A stretch of 64,000 nucleotides of DNA from an uncultured Lachnospiraceae bacterium (GTDB lineage Bacteria; Bacillota; Clostridia; Lachnospirales; Lachnospiraceae): NCBI GenBank assembly GCA_944381615.1, contig CALWLT010000023.1:1-64000 (forward strand), read 5' to 3'. The notes beneath the pieces are model-generated. The model was given only the letters and a program-made list of their open reading frames with translations, did no database searches and had not been told where the DNA came from. Positions within the stretch are counted from its first letter, which is position 1, and each line of letters opens with the position of its first letter. The position numbers and the translations under genes are program-made. This document shows positions 1 to 7,480 of this stretch, in pieces.

Positions 1-13
1 TTATAATATCCAT
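1..13 (-). CDS. 5' end of an unidentified gene (runs off the window)
   Basis: An ATG at 13-11 on the minus strand is preceded by AAAGGAGTG at 31-23, a good ribosome binding site 9 nt away. Only the codons for Met-Asp-Ile-Ile are inside the window, so the product cannot be named. It lies downstream of clpC in the same orientation. A TATAAT at 65-60 could serve as its -10, but no convincing -35 is visible. Confidence 0.45.
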
Positions 14-109
14 GAGTATTGGCACTCCTTTCGGTTTTTGTTTTTTTTTCGTCGAAATCATTATACCTCAAGGAGCCAATACTCTTTTCATTTATTTTTT
101 ATCAACTGA

Positions 110-2611
110 CTATTTCTTTACTCCAACATCATCCGTCCCCTCCGGGGCGGAAACGGATCCCGTTTCTTCGTCTCCCTGCGAAAACCGGAGTCCATCCGCT
201 TCTCCCGAGACCGTAACCCGGCCGCCGCGAAGGACGCGTCCCTCCAGAAGCGCTTCCGAGAGCCGATCCTCCAGCTCCGTCTGGATCGTCCGGCGCAGCG
301 GCCTCGCGCCGTATTTGGCGTCATAGCCCTTCTTTGCCAGATAGCCGACCGCGCTGTCCTCGATCTGAAGCGTGATGTCAAGCTGCTTCTTCGTCCGGCC
401 GGAGATATTCTTCAGCATAATTCCCGCGATCTCGCGGATATTGGCCTCCGACAGCGGATGGAACACTAAAATCTCGTCGATCCGGTTTAAAAATTCCGGC
501 TTAAAGAGGCGTTTTACCTCTTCCATCACGCGCTCCTTCATAAATGCGTAATCCGCCTCCTCATCCGTCTGCGAGGCAAAGCCCAGGCGCTTGGGCGAAA
601 TGATATTCTCCGCCCCCGCGTTGGAGGTCATGATCAGCACCGTATTCTTGAAATCCACCTTCCGTCCCTGTGCGTCCGTGATGTGGCCGTCGTCCAGGAT
701 CTGCAGAAGGATGTTAAATACGTCCGGATGCGCCTTCTCAATCTCGTCGAACAGGATCACGCTGTAGGGGTTGCGGCGCACCTTCTCGCTCAGCTGTCCG
801 CCCTCCTCGTAGCCCACATAGCCCGGCGGGGAGCCGATCAGCTTGGAGACGCTGTGCTTCTCCATATACTCCGACATATCGACGCGGATCATGGCGTTCT
901 CCGTCCCGAACATGGCCTCGGAAAGCGCTTTGGAAAGCTCCGTCTTGCCGACGCCGGTCGGCCCCAGGAACAAAAACGAACCGATCGGGCGTCTGGGATC
1001 CTTCAGGCCGACGCGGCCGCGGCGGATCGCCCGCGCCACGGCGGACACCGCCTCCTCCTGCCCGACGACGCGCTCATGCAGCACCGACTCCAGATGCAGA
1101 AGCCGCTCCGACTCCTCCTCGGCCAGCTTGCGCACCGGGATCTTCGTCCAGTCGGACACCACGTCCGCGATTTCATTTTCCCCGACGATCAGGCGGCGCG
1201 ACTCCTTTTCTTTCTGCCACTTCTCGCGGATTCTGGCAATCTTTTCCCGCTTCTTCTCCTGCCGCTTCTTGATCTCGCCGGCCTTCTCGTACGCCTCCGC
1301 CCGGATGGCCGCCTCCTTCTGTTCTTCCAGCTTCGCGATCTCCGCCTCCAGCTTTTTGATCTCCTCCGGCTCTGTATAGACCGTCAGGCGGACCTTGGAT
1401 GCCGCCTCGTCGATCAGATCAATCGCCTTGTCCGGCAGGAAGCGATCGCTAATATAGCGGGCCGACAGGCGGACGGCCGCCTCCAGCGCCTCCCCGGTAA
1501 TCGTGACGTGATGGTGCTCCTCGTAGCGCCCTTTCAGCCCCTTCAGGATGGCAAGCGACTCCTCCTCCGTGGGCTCGTCGACCATAACCGGCTGGAACCG
1601 GCGCTCCAGCGCCGCGTCCTTCTCGATGTGCTTGCGGTACTCCTCGACGGTGGTCGCGCCGATCAGCTGAAGCTCCCCGCGCGCCAGCGACGGCTTTAAA
1701 ATATTGGAAGCGTCGAGCGCTCCCTCCGCCCCGCCGGCGCCGATGATCGTGTGAATCTCGTCGATAAACAGCAGGATATCGCCGTCCTCCCGGATCTCCG
1801 CGAGGACCTTTTTGATCCGCTCTTCAAATTCGCCCCGGTATTTGGATCCGGCCACCATGCCGGAGAGATCCAGGCTTACTACCCGCTTTCTGGCAATGGT
1901 TTCCGGGACGCTGCCGGAGACGATGAGCTGGGCCAGCCCCTCGACGACCGCCGTCTTGCCCACGCCCGGCTCGCCGATCAGGCAGGGATTGTTCTTCGTC
2001 CGGCGGCTCAGGATCTGGATCACGCGGCGCATCTGCGCCTCGCGGCCGATTACCGGATCCAGCTTTCCCTCCCTGGCCATCTGCGTCAGATCGCGGCTGA
2101 AGCTGTCCAGATTCGGCGTATTGCCCTTCTCCTTGCGGATCCGCGCCGCCGCGTCCTCCTGGCCCGCCGGCGCGTCCTCGCCCATCGCGCCCAGCAGATC
2201 CGTGTAAAGGCGCTGAATGTTGACGTTCATCGTATTCAGCAGGCGGCAGGCCGTCGATTTCCCGTCCTTGATGATCGCGATCAGAATGTGCTCCGTCCCG
2301 ATCAGCGGCGCTTTGAAAAAGACGGCTTCCTCATAGCTCGCCTGCAGCACGGCCCGCGCGCCTGGCGTGTATTCGATCTGTCCCGCCAGGCGCGTCGGCA
2401 CCGCCGGCGTGATCAGGCGCTCCATCAGCTCCAGCACGCGCTCCTTCGTTACCTCGTGGCGTTCCAGCACCGCCGCCGCCACGCCGCTCCCTTCCCGGAG
2501 CAGTCCTAAAAGCAGATGCTCGGTTCCCACATAGCCGTGCTCCAGCTCCTGAGCCGTCTCCACCGCCAGGCGAATCGCCTCCCTGGCCTTCTGTGTAAAA
2601 CGATCCGTCAT
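110..2611 (-). CDS. clpC: ATP-dependent Clp protease ATPase subunit ClpC
   Basis: Hsp100 AAA+ unfoldase of 833 residues that feeds substrates, including arginine-phosphorylated proteins, to ClpP. It has the double Clp N-domain (about 1-145), a first AAA module with Walker A GEPGVGKT (about 213-220), a middle region with a coiled coil and a UVR-like helix (about 430-470), and a second AAA module with Walker A GPTGVGKT. Length fits the family (about 810-850). I chose the ATG at 2611 over one 8 codons upstream because GGAGGA lies 9 nt before it and ClpC proteins begin near MTDRFTQKA. It is the last gene of the GntR-mcsA-mcsB-clpC operon. About 226 bp containing tandem repeats separate it from mcsB. 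Confidence 0.97.
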   Translation of the reverse strand: MTDRFTQKAREAIRLAVETAQELEHGYVGTEHLLLGLLREGSGVAAAVLERHEVTKERVLELMERLITPAVPTRLAGQIEYTPGARAVLQASYEEAVFFKAPLIGTEHILIAIIKDGKSTACRLLNTMNVNIQRLYTDLLGAMGEDAPAGQEDAAARIRKEKGNTPNLDSFSRDLTQMAREGKLDPVIGREAQMRRVIQILSRRTKNNPCLIGEPGVGKTAVVEGLAQLIVSGSVPETIARKRVVSLDLSGMVAGSKYRGEFEERIKKVLAEIREDGDILLFIDEIHTIIGAGGAEGALDASNILKPSLARGELQLIGATTVEEYRKHIEKDAALERRFQPVMVDEPTEEESLAILKGLKGRYEEHHHVTITGEALEAAVRLSARYISDRFLPDKAIDLIDEAASKVRLTVYTEPEEIKKLEAEIAKLEEQKEAAIRAEAYEKAGEIKKRQEKKREKIARIREKWQKEKESRRLIVGENEIADVVSDWTKIPVRKLAEEESERLLHLESVLHERVVGQEEAVSAVARAIRRGRVGLKDPRRPIGSFLFLGPTGVGKTELSKALSEAMFGTENAMIRVDMSEYMEKHSVSKLIGSPPGYVGYEEGGQLSEKVRRNPYSVILFDEIEKAHPDVFNILLQILDDGHITDAQGRKVDFKNTVLIMTSNAGAENIISPKRLGFASQTDEEADYAFMKERVMEEVKRLFKPEFLNRIDEILVFHPLSEANIREIAGIMLKNISGRTKKQLDITLQIEDSAVGYLAKKGYDAKYGARPLRRTIQTELEDRLSEALLEGRVLRGGRVTVSGEADGLRFSQGDEETGSVSAPEGTDDVGVKK

Positions 2612-2696
2612 GTATCGCAGTCCTCCTTCTTCCATCCGATTTCCTGATATCTGAAACAGCCCGGTTCACAGGCTGTCCGTTTTTTCATGCACTTTC

Positions 2697-2840
2697 TGCG
2701 GCGCGCCGGGTCCGGCTGCTGTCCTGCTGCCCGCTTACTGCGCGCCGGGTCCGGACGCTGTCCCGCTTCCCGCTTTCTGCGCGCGCCGGGCCGGACGCTG
2801 TCCTGCTTCCCGCTTTCTGCGCGCGCCGGTCCGGCCGCTA
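2697..2840. repeat. Imperfect tandem repeat between mcsB and clpC
   Basis: Four GC-rich copies with a period near 40 bp, each starting with a form of TGCGCGCCGGGTCCGG followed by CGCTGTCCTGCTTCCCGC. They fill most of the mcsB-clpC spacer. No coding role is apparent. The repeat could form RNA structure in the operon transcript, or it may be simple repeat expansion. Confidence 0.75.
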
Positions 2841-3887
2841 TCTTGCATCGCCCTCTTCCAGGGGCGGCAGGCTGTTGCGCAGAAATTCGCCCCGCGCTGT
2901 CTCCAGCTCCGCCTTGTTTAACGGCCGGCTCGAAAGCTTCTGCAGGTTGGCCGGCTGGCTCCCAATCATCAGGGCGTACATACTGACCGGCCCAGCGGGC
3001 TTTAAAAGGCCGTCGGCAATCCCCGCCCACACGTGCGACAGGTAGGTCAGCGCCTCCTTCAGGGACAGACGGCGCGCATAGCGCAGAATCCCGTACGATT
3101 TATACGCCTCGTCCTCCCGCATCAGCCGGTTCTTCTCCAGCGATTTCTCCCGGATCTGGCGTTCCTGGGCCGACAGCTGCCCGGCCACGTTAGAAACCAG
3201 ATCCAGGATCTCCTGTTCCGTGACGCCCAGCGTCTTCTGGTTGACAATCTCATACAGATCGCCAAAGTTCTCCGTCCCGCGCCCGTACACGCCGCGCACG
3301 GTCGTCCCGAAGCGCCCCATGTCCCCCAGAAGCTCCCCGAACCGCCGGCTGGCGGCCATGGAAGGCAGGTGGACGATCACGGAAGCCTTCATTCCCGTCC
3401 CCACATTGGTCGGATAGGAAGTCAGGTAGCCGTACTTCTCGCTGAAGGCATAGGGGATCTTCTCATTGATATAATCGTCCAGGCGATCCGCTCTGGCGTA
3501 ACACTCCTCCAGGGCAAGGCCCGGCTCCAGGACCTGAAGCCGGATGTGATCGTCCGCATTCAGCACCATGCTGACCCGCTCATCCTCCGAACAGAGGATT
3601 CCGCCCGGCGTCTTCTTCTTTGCCAGCGTCTGGCTCAGGAGACGCCGCTCCCGCAGGGCCGTCCGATCCAGCTGTTCCATGGAATCCAGATCCCGGTACT
3701 CATAATCGCGCCCATCCCGGTCGGGCAGATCGCGAAACTCCCGCTTCAGCCGGCTGATCATCATCCGCGCCTCTTCCCCGTCCAGGCGGGAGGGAAAACG
3801 GTATTCCTCCCAGTTGCGCGACAGGCGCACCCGGCTGGAAACGATATTCGACGGGTCGTTCTTTACTTCCTCAAACCACTTCGTCAT
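2838..3887 (-). CDS. mcsB: Protein arginine kinase McsB
   Basis: ATP:guanido phosphotransferase-fold kinase of 349 residues that phosphorylates arginine on proteins and marks them for ClpC-ClpP in Gram-positive bacteria. Family motifs are visible: SSRVRLSRN near the N-terminus (about 17-25), the nucleotide/substrate loop CSEDERVSMVLNADDHIR (about 98-115) and GRGTENFGDLYEIVNQ (about 202-217). Length matches B. subtilis McsB (about 360). The start overlaps the mcsA end by 17 bp, with GGGAGAGG as ribosome binding site, which indicates translational coupling. It should need McsA as activator. Confidence 0.96.
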   Translation of the reverse strand: MTKWFEEVKNDPSNIVSSRVRLSRNWEEYRFPSRLDGEEARMMISRLKREFRDLPDRDGRDYEYRDLDSMEQLDRTALRERRLLSQTLAKKKTPGGILCSEDERVSMVLNADDHIRLQVLEPGLALEECYARADRLDDYINEKIPYAFSEKYGYLTSYPTNVGTGMKASVIVHLPSMAASRRFGELLGDMGRFGTTVRGVYGRGTENFGDLYEIVNQKTLGVTEQEILDLVSNVAGQLSAQERQIREKSLEKNRLMREDEAYKSYGILRYARRLSLKEALTYLSHVWAGIADGLLKPAGPVSMYALMIGSQPANLQKLSSRPLNKAELETARGEFLRNSLPPLEEGDAR

Positions 3888-4437
3888 GCTTTTCCTCTCC
3901 CTTCAGCGCCCGGATCCGGTCGCGCAGCAGCGCCGCTTCCTCGTAATTCTCCTCTTCCAGAGCCGCCGCAAGCTGCCGCTTCAGCTGATTCAGCTGCTCC
4001 TCGCGGCTCAGCTCCAGCTGGCCGGTCCTCGTTACCTCGGCCCCCGCCCCGCTTCCGCGGCGGATCCGGGGATGCTTTCCCGTGTGGGCCGCGTTCCCCT
4101 GCAGCTTGCGGATCTTTTCCCGGATCAGCGGATCAAAGACATGATAACAGTCCGCGCAGCCAAAACAGCTGTTCTTGATAAATTCCCCGTACGTCGTCCG
4201 GCAGGTCGGGCAGACTACCTCCGTCTGCGGCTGCTGGGCCGCCGTGGAATCAGTTACCCCCAGCAGGCTGGAAAGCAGCTTCCCCAGCGGAAATTCTCCC
4301 TCCAGGATCGCCGAATACGCCCCCAGATCCATCTCCCGGGCGCACTGCGAACAGAGATTGTGCTCCGTCTTGACCCCGTTATAAACCTCCGTATATCTGA
4401 TATTCGCCTCGCGAATTCCGCATTTCTCACATAACAT
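3871..4437 (-). CDS. mcsA: McsA, zinc-finger/UVR activator of McsB
   Basis: Small adaptor protein of 188 residues. Four CxxC pairs can be seen (CEKC, CSQC, CPTC, CADC), fitting two zinc-binding modules. The C-terminus is a UVR motif (about residues 150-182), a helical hairpin used by McsA and UvrB/UvrC-type proteins. The ATG at 4437 is preferred to the one five codons upstream because the upstream ATG lies inside the GGAGGGG ribosome binding site. It overlaps mcsB. In the family, McsA stimulates the McsB kinase. Confidence 0.93.
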   Translation of the reverse strand: MLCEKCGIREANIRYTEVYNGVKTEHNLCSQCAREMDLGAYSAILEGEFPLGKLLSSLLGVTDSTAAQQPQTEVVCPTCRTTYGEFIKNSCFGCADCYHVFDPLIREKIRKLQGNAAHTGKHPRIRRGSGAGAEVTRTGQLELSREEQLNQLKRQLAAALEEENYEEAALLRDRIRALKGEEKHDEVV

Positions 4438-4454
4438 GCTTCTCCCCTCCATCC

Positions 4455-4832
4455 TCAGCGCGAAAAAGCGTCATAAATCGAATCCACCAGCTCATGTACC
4501 TCCGCGCGGCTTACCCGCCTGCACACGCCGCGCGCCAGAATCACGCTCAGATCCTGACGCATCTCCCTGAGCGCCCGCAGCTTGTCGTTCTCCAGGGCGA
4601 TTACCGCGCCGCGGCGGCGGTCCAGGCGGACAAATCCTTCCTGCCTGAGCACGGAATAGGCCTTATTTACCGTATGCATGTTAATCCCGATGTGTTCCGC
4701 CAGCTGGCGCACGGAAGGAAGCGTATCCCCTTCCCGGATCCGATCCGTGGCGATCCCGATTATGATCTGGTTTCTGAGCTGAATATAAAGCGCTTCGTCA
4801 CTGTTAAAATCAATCTCCACAAGCACACTCAT
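4455..4832 (-). CDS. GntR-family (YtrA-type) transcriptional regulator
   Basis: Short GntR regulator of 125 residues with an N-terminal winged helix-turn-helix (motifs IQLRNQIIIGIATDRI, LPSVRQLAEHIGIN and VNKAYSVLRQEGF). Only a short C-terminal helical tail follows, typical of the YtrA subfamily. The ATG at 4832 is preferred because the family starts near this residue; its ribosome binding site is weak. It is the first gene of the mcsA-mcsB-clpC operon, where CtsR is usual in Firmicutes. An inverted repeat over the promoter suggests autoregulation. The effector is unknown. Confidence 0.88.
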   Translation of the reverse strand: MSVLVEIDFNSDEALYIQLRNQIIIGIATDRIREGDTLPSVRQLAEHIGINMHTVNKAYSVLRQEGFVRLDRRRGAVIALENDKLRALREMRQDLSVILARGVCRRVSRAEVHELVDSIYDAFSR

Positions 4833-4860
4833 ACATACGACACCATCTTTCGTTGTTTTT

Positions 4861-4900
4861 TTGTTATATGTATTGTATAACAAAGTGAACAATCCGTCAA
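4861..4900 (-). promoter_or_regulatory. Promoter and putative GntR operator of the clpC operon
   Basis: On the minus strand, TTGACG (4900-4895) and TACAAT (4877-4872) are spaced by exactly 17 bp, a good sigma-A promoter. A perfect inverted repeat, TTGTTATA (4861-4868) and TATAACAA (4876-4883) with a 7-bp spacer, covers the -10. Binding by the GntR protein encoded just downstream would block RNA polymerase. The binder is inferred. Confidence 0.75.
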
Positions 4901-4921
4901 TCTCTTTTTTCTTCCAGAAAA

Positions 4922-4954
4922 GAGGCCGCTGCAAAAGAGCGTCTTCCGGCGGCC
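4922..4954 (-). terminator. Intrinsic terminator after the cohesin gene
   Basis: GGCCGC/GCGGCC stem-loop on the minus strand, followed by TCTTTTC, about 75 bp after the stop of the 5029-7467 gene and before the GntR promoter. Confidence 0.55.
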
Positions 4955-5028
4955 CCCGTCTTTGGACGTCCCCGTTTCTTCTCCCTGCAGCGGTCTGTTT
5001 CCCGCATTGAATCTAATTCTTATGCCTC

Positions 5029-7467
5029 TTATTCGTTCAGATCAATCCACTCGAAATCATCGGACGGGGAGGAATTCTTTCCTCCGGCCGCCGGCCTGCG
5101 CGAGGACTGCGTCTCCCGTGCGGCCGCCGTCTCCCGCGAAGCGGCCTGGCGTGCGCGGCGCGCGTCCTCTTCGCGTTCCCGCTCCAGGCGTTCTCTCGCC
5201 TGACGCGCCCTTCTGGCCCGCTCCAGCTCCCGCTGGCGGATGGCCTCTTCCATCCCGGCGTCAAACTCGCGGCGCGTCTCCCGGCCGCCGTTTCGGCCAA
5301 AGCGCCCGTCCTCCGGCGCGAAGGATCCGCTGCCATAGCGATCCGTCTCATTCTTCGCGTAACGGCCGCTTTCATAGCGCTCTGCCTCTTCCCTCGCCGG
5401 GCGGCTGCTTCTGTAGCGCTCTGCCTCTGCCCCCGTCTGGCGGCCGCTTCCGTAGCGCTCTGCCTCTTCCCCCGTCCGGCGGCCGCTTCCGTAGCGCTCT
5501 GCCTCTGCCTGGCGGCTGCTCTGTGCGTACCGCTCTTCCCGGTATGCGCCGTTTAACCCGTCTGCCTCATCCCTGTCTTCATACGCCGGGCGGCTGCTCC
5601 GCCCGTACCGCTCCTCCCGGTACGCCTGATAAGCGCCGTCCTCCCGGCCGTAGCGTCCGCCGTCATGCCGCTCTGCCCCGGCTCTCTCCGGACGGCCGCC
5701 GCGGCGGTAGCTCTCTTCTGCCGCCGCGCCGTAGCGCTCTGCTCTCGCAGCAGATGCGTTCTGCCCCGCTTCTGCCACGCTTCCCCGGCGCAGATCATAC
5801 GTCTGAACCGCGTGCCGCCGGTTGGCAACGTCCCGTTCGTCCCCCGCCCGGCGTTCCGTGCGCCCGGCCGCCTTTGCCGCATTCTCCGCAAAGACGCGGT
5901 CGTCTCTTGCCGGGCCCTTTCCCGGCCGGCGTCCATCCGCCCGCTCCGTTTCGCCGCGGGGAAGCCGGTTCGTCCTGACCTCCATCCGTTCGCGGTTTCC
6001 GGACGGCTGCGTCCTGACCTGCGGACGGCTCTCGCCGCCCCGGCTCCTTCTGTGGAGCAGGAGATTGACCACAATCAGGAACAGAACCAGGCAGATCACA
6101 ATCAGCGCGATGATCACGATCAGCCGGATATTATAATCCTCGCACAGGGAATTATACTGATTCAGAAGCTCCTCAACCTGCGCGTCGTCGTACTGCGTCG
6201 CCAGGGACGGATCTTCAAAATAGCGCTGGAAGGTCTTTTCCCCGATGTCGTAGCGGTAAAGCCCCTTCTCGCCGTTTTCATTCATACCGTAAACCACGCA
6301 GTAGCGCTGTTCCTCATCGCTCTGCCATACCCAGCCCTGCACCTTGTAATTTCCGTTGAGCTGGATCGTCGTGCGCGCAAATCCGGCCGGAATCGCCACG
6401 CTGTCGTCCGGCGGCAGCACCAGGATCGATTTTGCCGTCACGTCAATCGTCACGTAGGGCGACAGAGCCCCCGTCTCCGGCACATAGATATAGAGCGAGC
6501 CCGCCCCGGAGCCGTCCTGCAGATAGATCAGCGTCAGATCGTTGCCGACGCCGCACATAACCTCCGCCCCTCCGTAGGTACAGGTCGACTGCGTATAGCC
6601 CTCCGGCAGGATCGCCGCGTCAAACGAGGACGCCACCGTGTACGTAACCCCGTCTACCTCCGCGGTCTGATCGCCCATGACCGCAGCTCCCGTCTGGAGC
6701 GCGCCGGCATCCTGCGAGGGAACCTCCGTCGTCTCCAGCTTGGTCACGGTAATGGTATAATCCTTCGTCGTCTGGCCATCCTCGGCCGTTACCCGGCAGG
6801 TAACCGTATTTTCGCCGATCGTAAGCCCCGAATTTCCGTTTACCACCACCCGGGCCCCGCTGTCGCTCACATTGGCGCTGACCGCCAGCTTCTCGACGTC
6901 CGAGCCCACCTGTACCGTGTAGGACGTCACATCCGGAGAAAACGCCGGAGAGAGCGTCCCCGGAGATACCGTCAGCGAAGAAAGCGACGCATCGCTGGAA
7001 TACGTCGCCGGCGCATTGACCTTAATCGCGGAAGAACCGACCTGCGTCACGTCGACCGACTGCGCGTCCACATCGTAGACCTCGTAGCTGCCGACGGTAA
7101 TCGAAGTATTGCCCGCCTGCAGGGCCTTAAAGCGCAGCGAATAGGAAAACTGCGTCGTCGTGCTGGAATCCATGGTGCCCACCAGGCGCACGGAACCGGC
7201 CCCGCCGCTGGCGTTCTCTCCGCTCACAAACTCGATGCAGGCCGGATCATAGGAAAGCATCACATCCGACGCCCCCAGCGTCCCGTCCTGCGTGGTAATT
7301 TTTACCGATACCTGAAACTCCTGCCCCACCGTAACGCTGGGGTCTGAAAATGCGATCCGGGCGGTACCCGCCAGCGCGGTAAGCGCGCTGCCCGGCGCCG
7401 GCGCGGCTACCGCCAGCACAAGCGCCGCAAGAAACCCGATCGCGATTGTCTTCCATCTTCTGTTCAT
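5029..7467 (-). CDS. Membrane-anchored cohesin-domain protein with charged cytoplasmic tail
   Basis: Protein of 812 residues. A signal peptide (1-33) is followed by a cohesin-like domain (about 35-150; features include VGQEFQVSVKI, SDVMLSYDP and LRFKALQAGNTSITVGSY). Next is a cadherin-like beta-sandwich (about 157-242), then an uncharacterised extracellular region. One strong membrane segment (about 445-470, IVIIALIVICLVLFLIVV) precedes a roughly 340-residue Arg/Glu/Ser/Tyr-rich tail. The tail carries repeats of the form AERYGSGRRTGEE and ends in a coiled, ERARRARQARERLERE-like stretch. By topology the tail would be cytoplasmic. Cohesins bind dockerins, and the gene 13 bp upstream encodes a dockerin protein, so the two are probable partners. 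The function of the tail is unknown. Confidence 0.8.
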   Translation of the reverse strand: MNRRWKTIAIGFLAALVLAVAAPAPGSALTALAGTARIAFSDPSVTVGQEFQVSVKITTQDGTLGASDVMLSYDPACIEFVSGENASGGAGSVRLVGTMDSSTTTQFSYSLRFKALQAGNTSITVGSYEVYDVDAQSVDVTQVGSSAIKVNAPATYSSDASLSSLTVSPGTLSPAFSPDVTSYTVQVGSDVEKLAVSANVSDSGARVVVNGNSGLTIGENTVTCRVTAEDGQTTKDYTITVTKLETTEVPSQDAGALQTGAAVMGDQTAEVDGVTYTVASSFDAAILPEGYTQSTCTYGGAEVMCGVGNDLTLIYLQDGSGAGSLYIYVPETGALSPYVTIDVTAKSILVLPPDDSVAIPAGFARTTIQLNGNYKVQGWVWQSDEEQRYCVVYGMNENGEKGLYRYDIGEKTFQRYFEDPSLATQYDDAQVEELLNQYNSLCEDYNIRLIVIIALIVICLVLFLIVVNLLLHRRSRGGESRPQVRTQPSGNRERMEVRTNRLPRGETERADGRRPGKGPARDDRVFAENAAKAAGRTERRAGDERDVANRRHAVQTYDLRRGSVAEAGQNASAARAERYGAAAEESYRRGGRPERAGAERHDGGRYGREDGAYQAYREERYGRSSRPAYEDRDEADGLNGAYREERYAQSSRQAEAERYGSGRRTGEEAERYGSGRQTGAEAERYRSSRPAREEAERYESGRYAKNETDRYGSGSFAPEDGRFGRNGGRETRREFDAGMEEAIRQRELERARRARQARERLEREREEDARRARQAASRETAAARETQSSRRPAAGGKNSSPSDDFEWIDLNE

Positions 7468-7480
7468 CTCTGATTCCCGC

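Noticed and set aside
5665..7347. 560-codon plus-strand open frame opposite the cohesin gene
   Set aside because: Arg/His-rich, no domain, no ribosome binding site; the minus-strand gene has signal peptide, domains and promoter.
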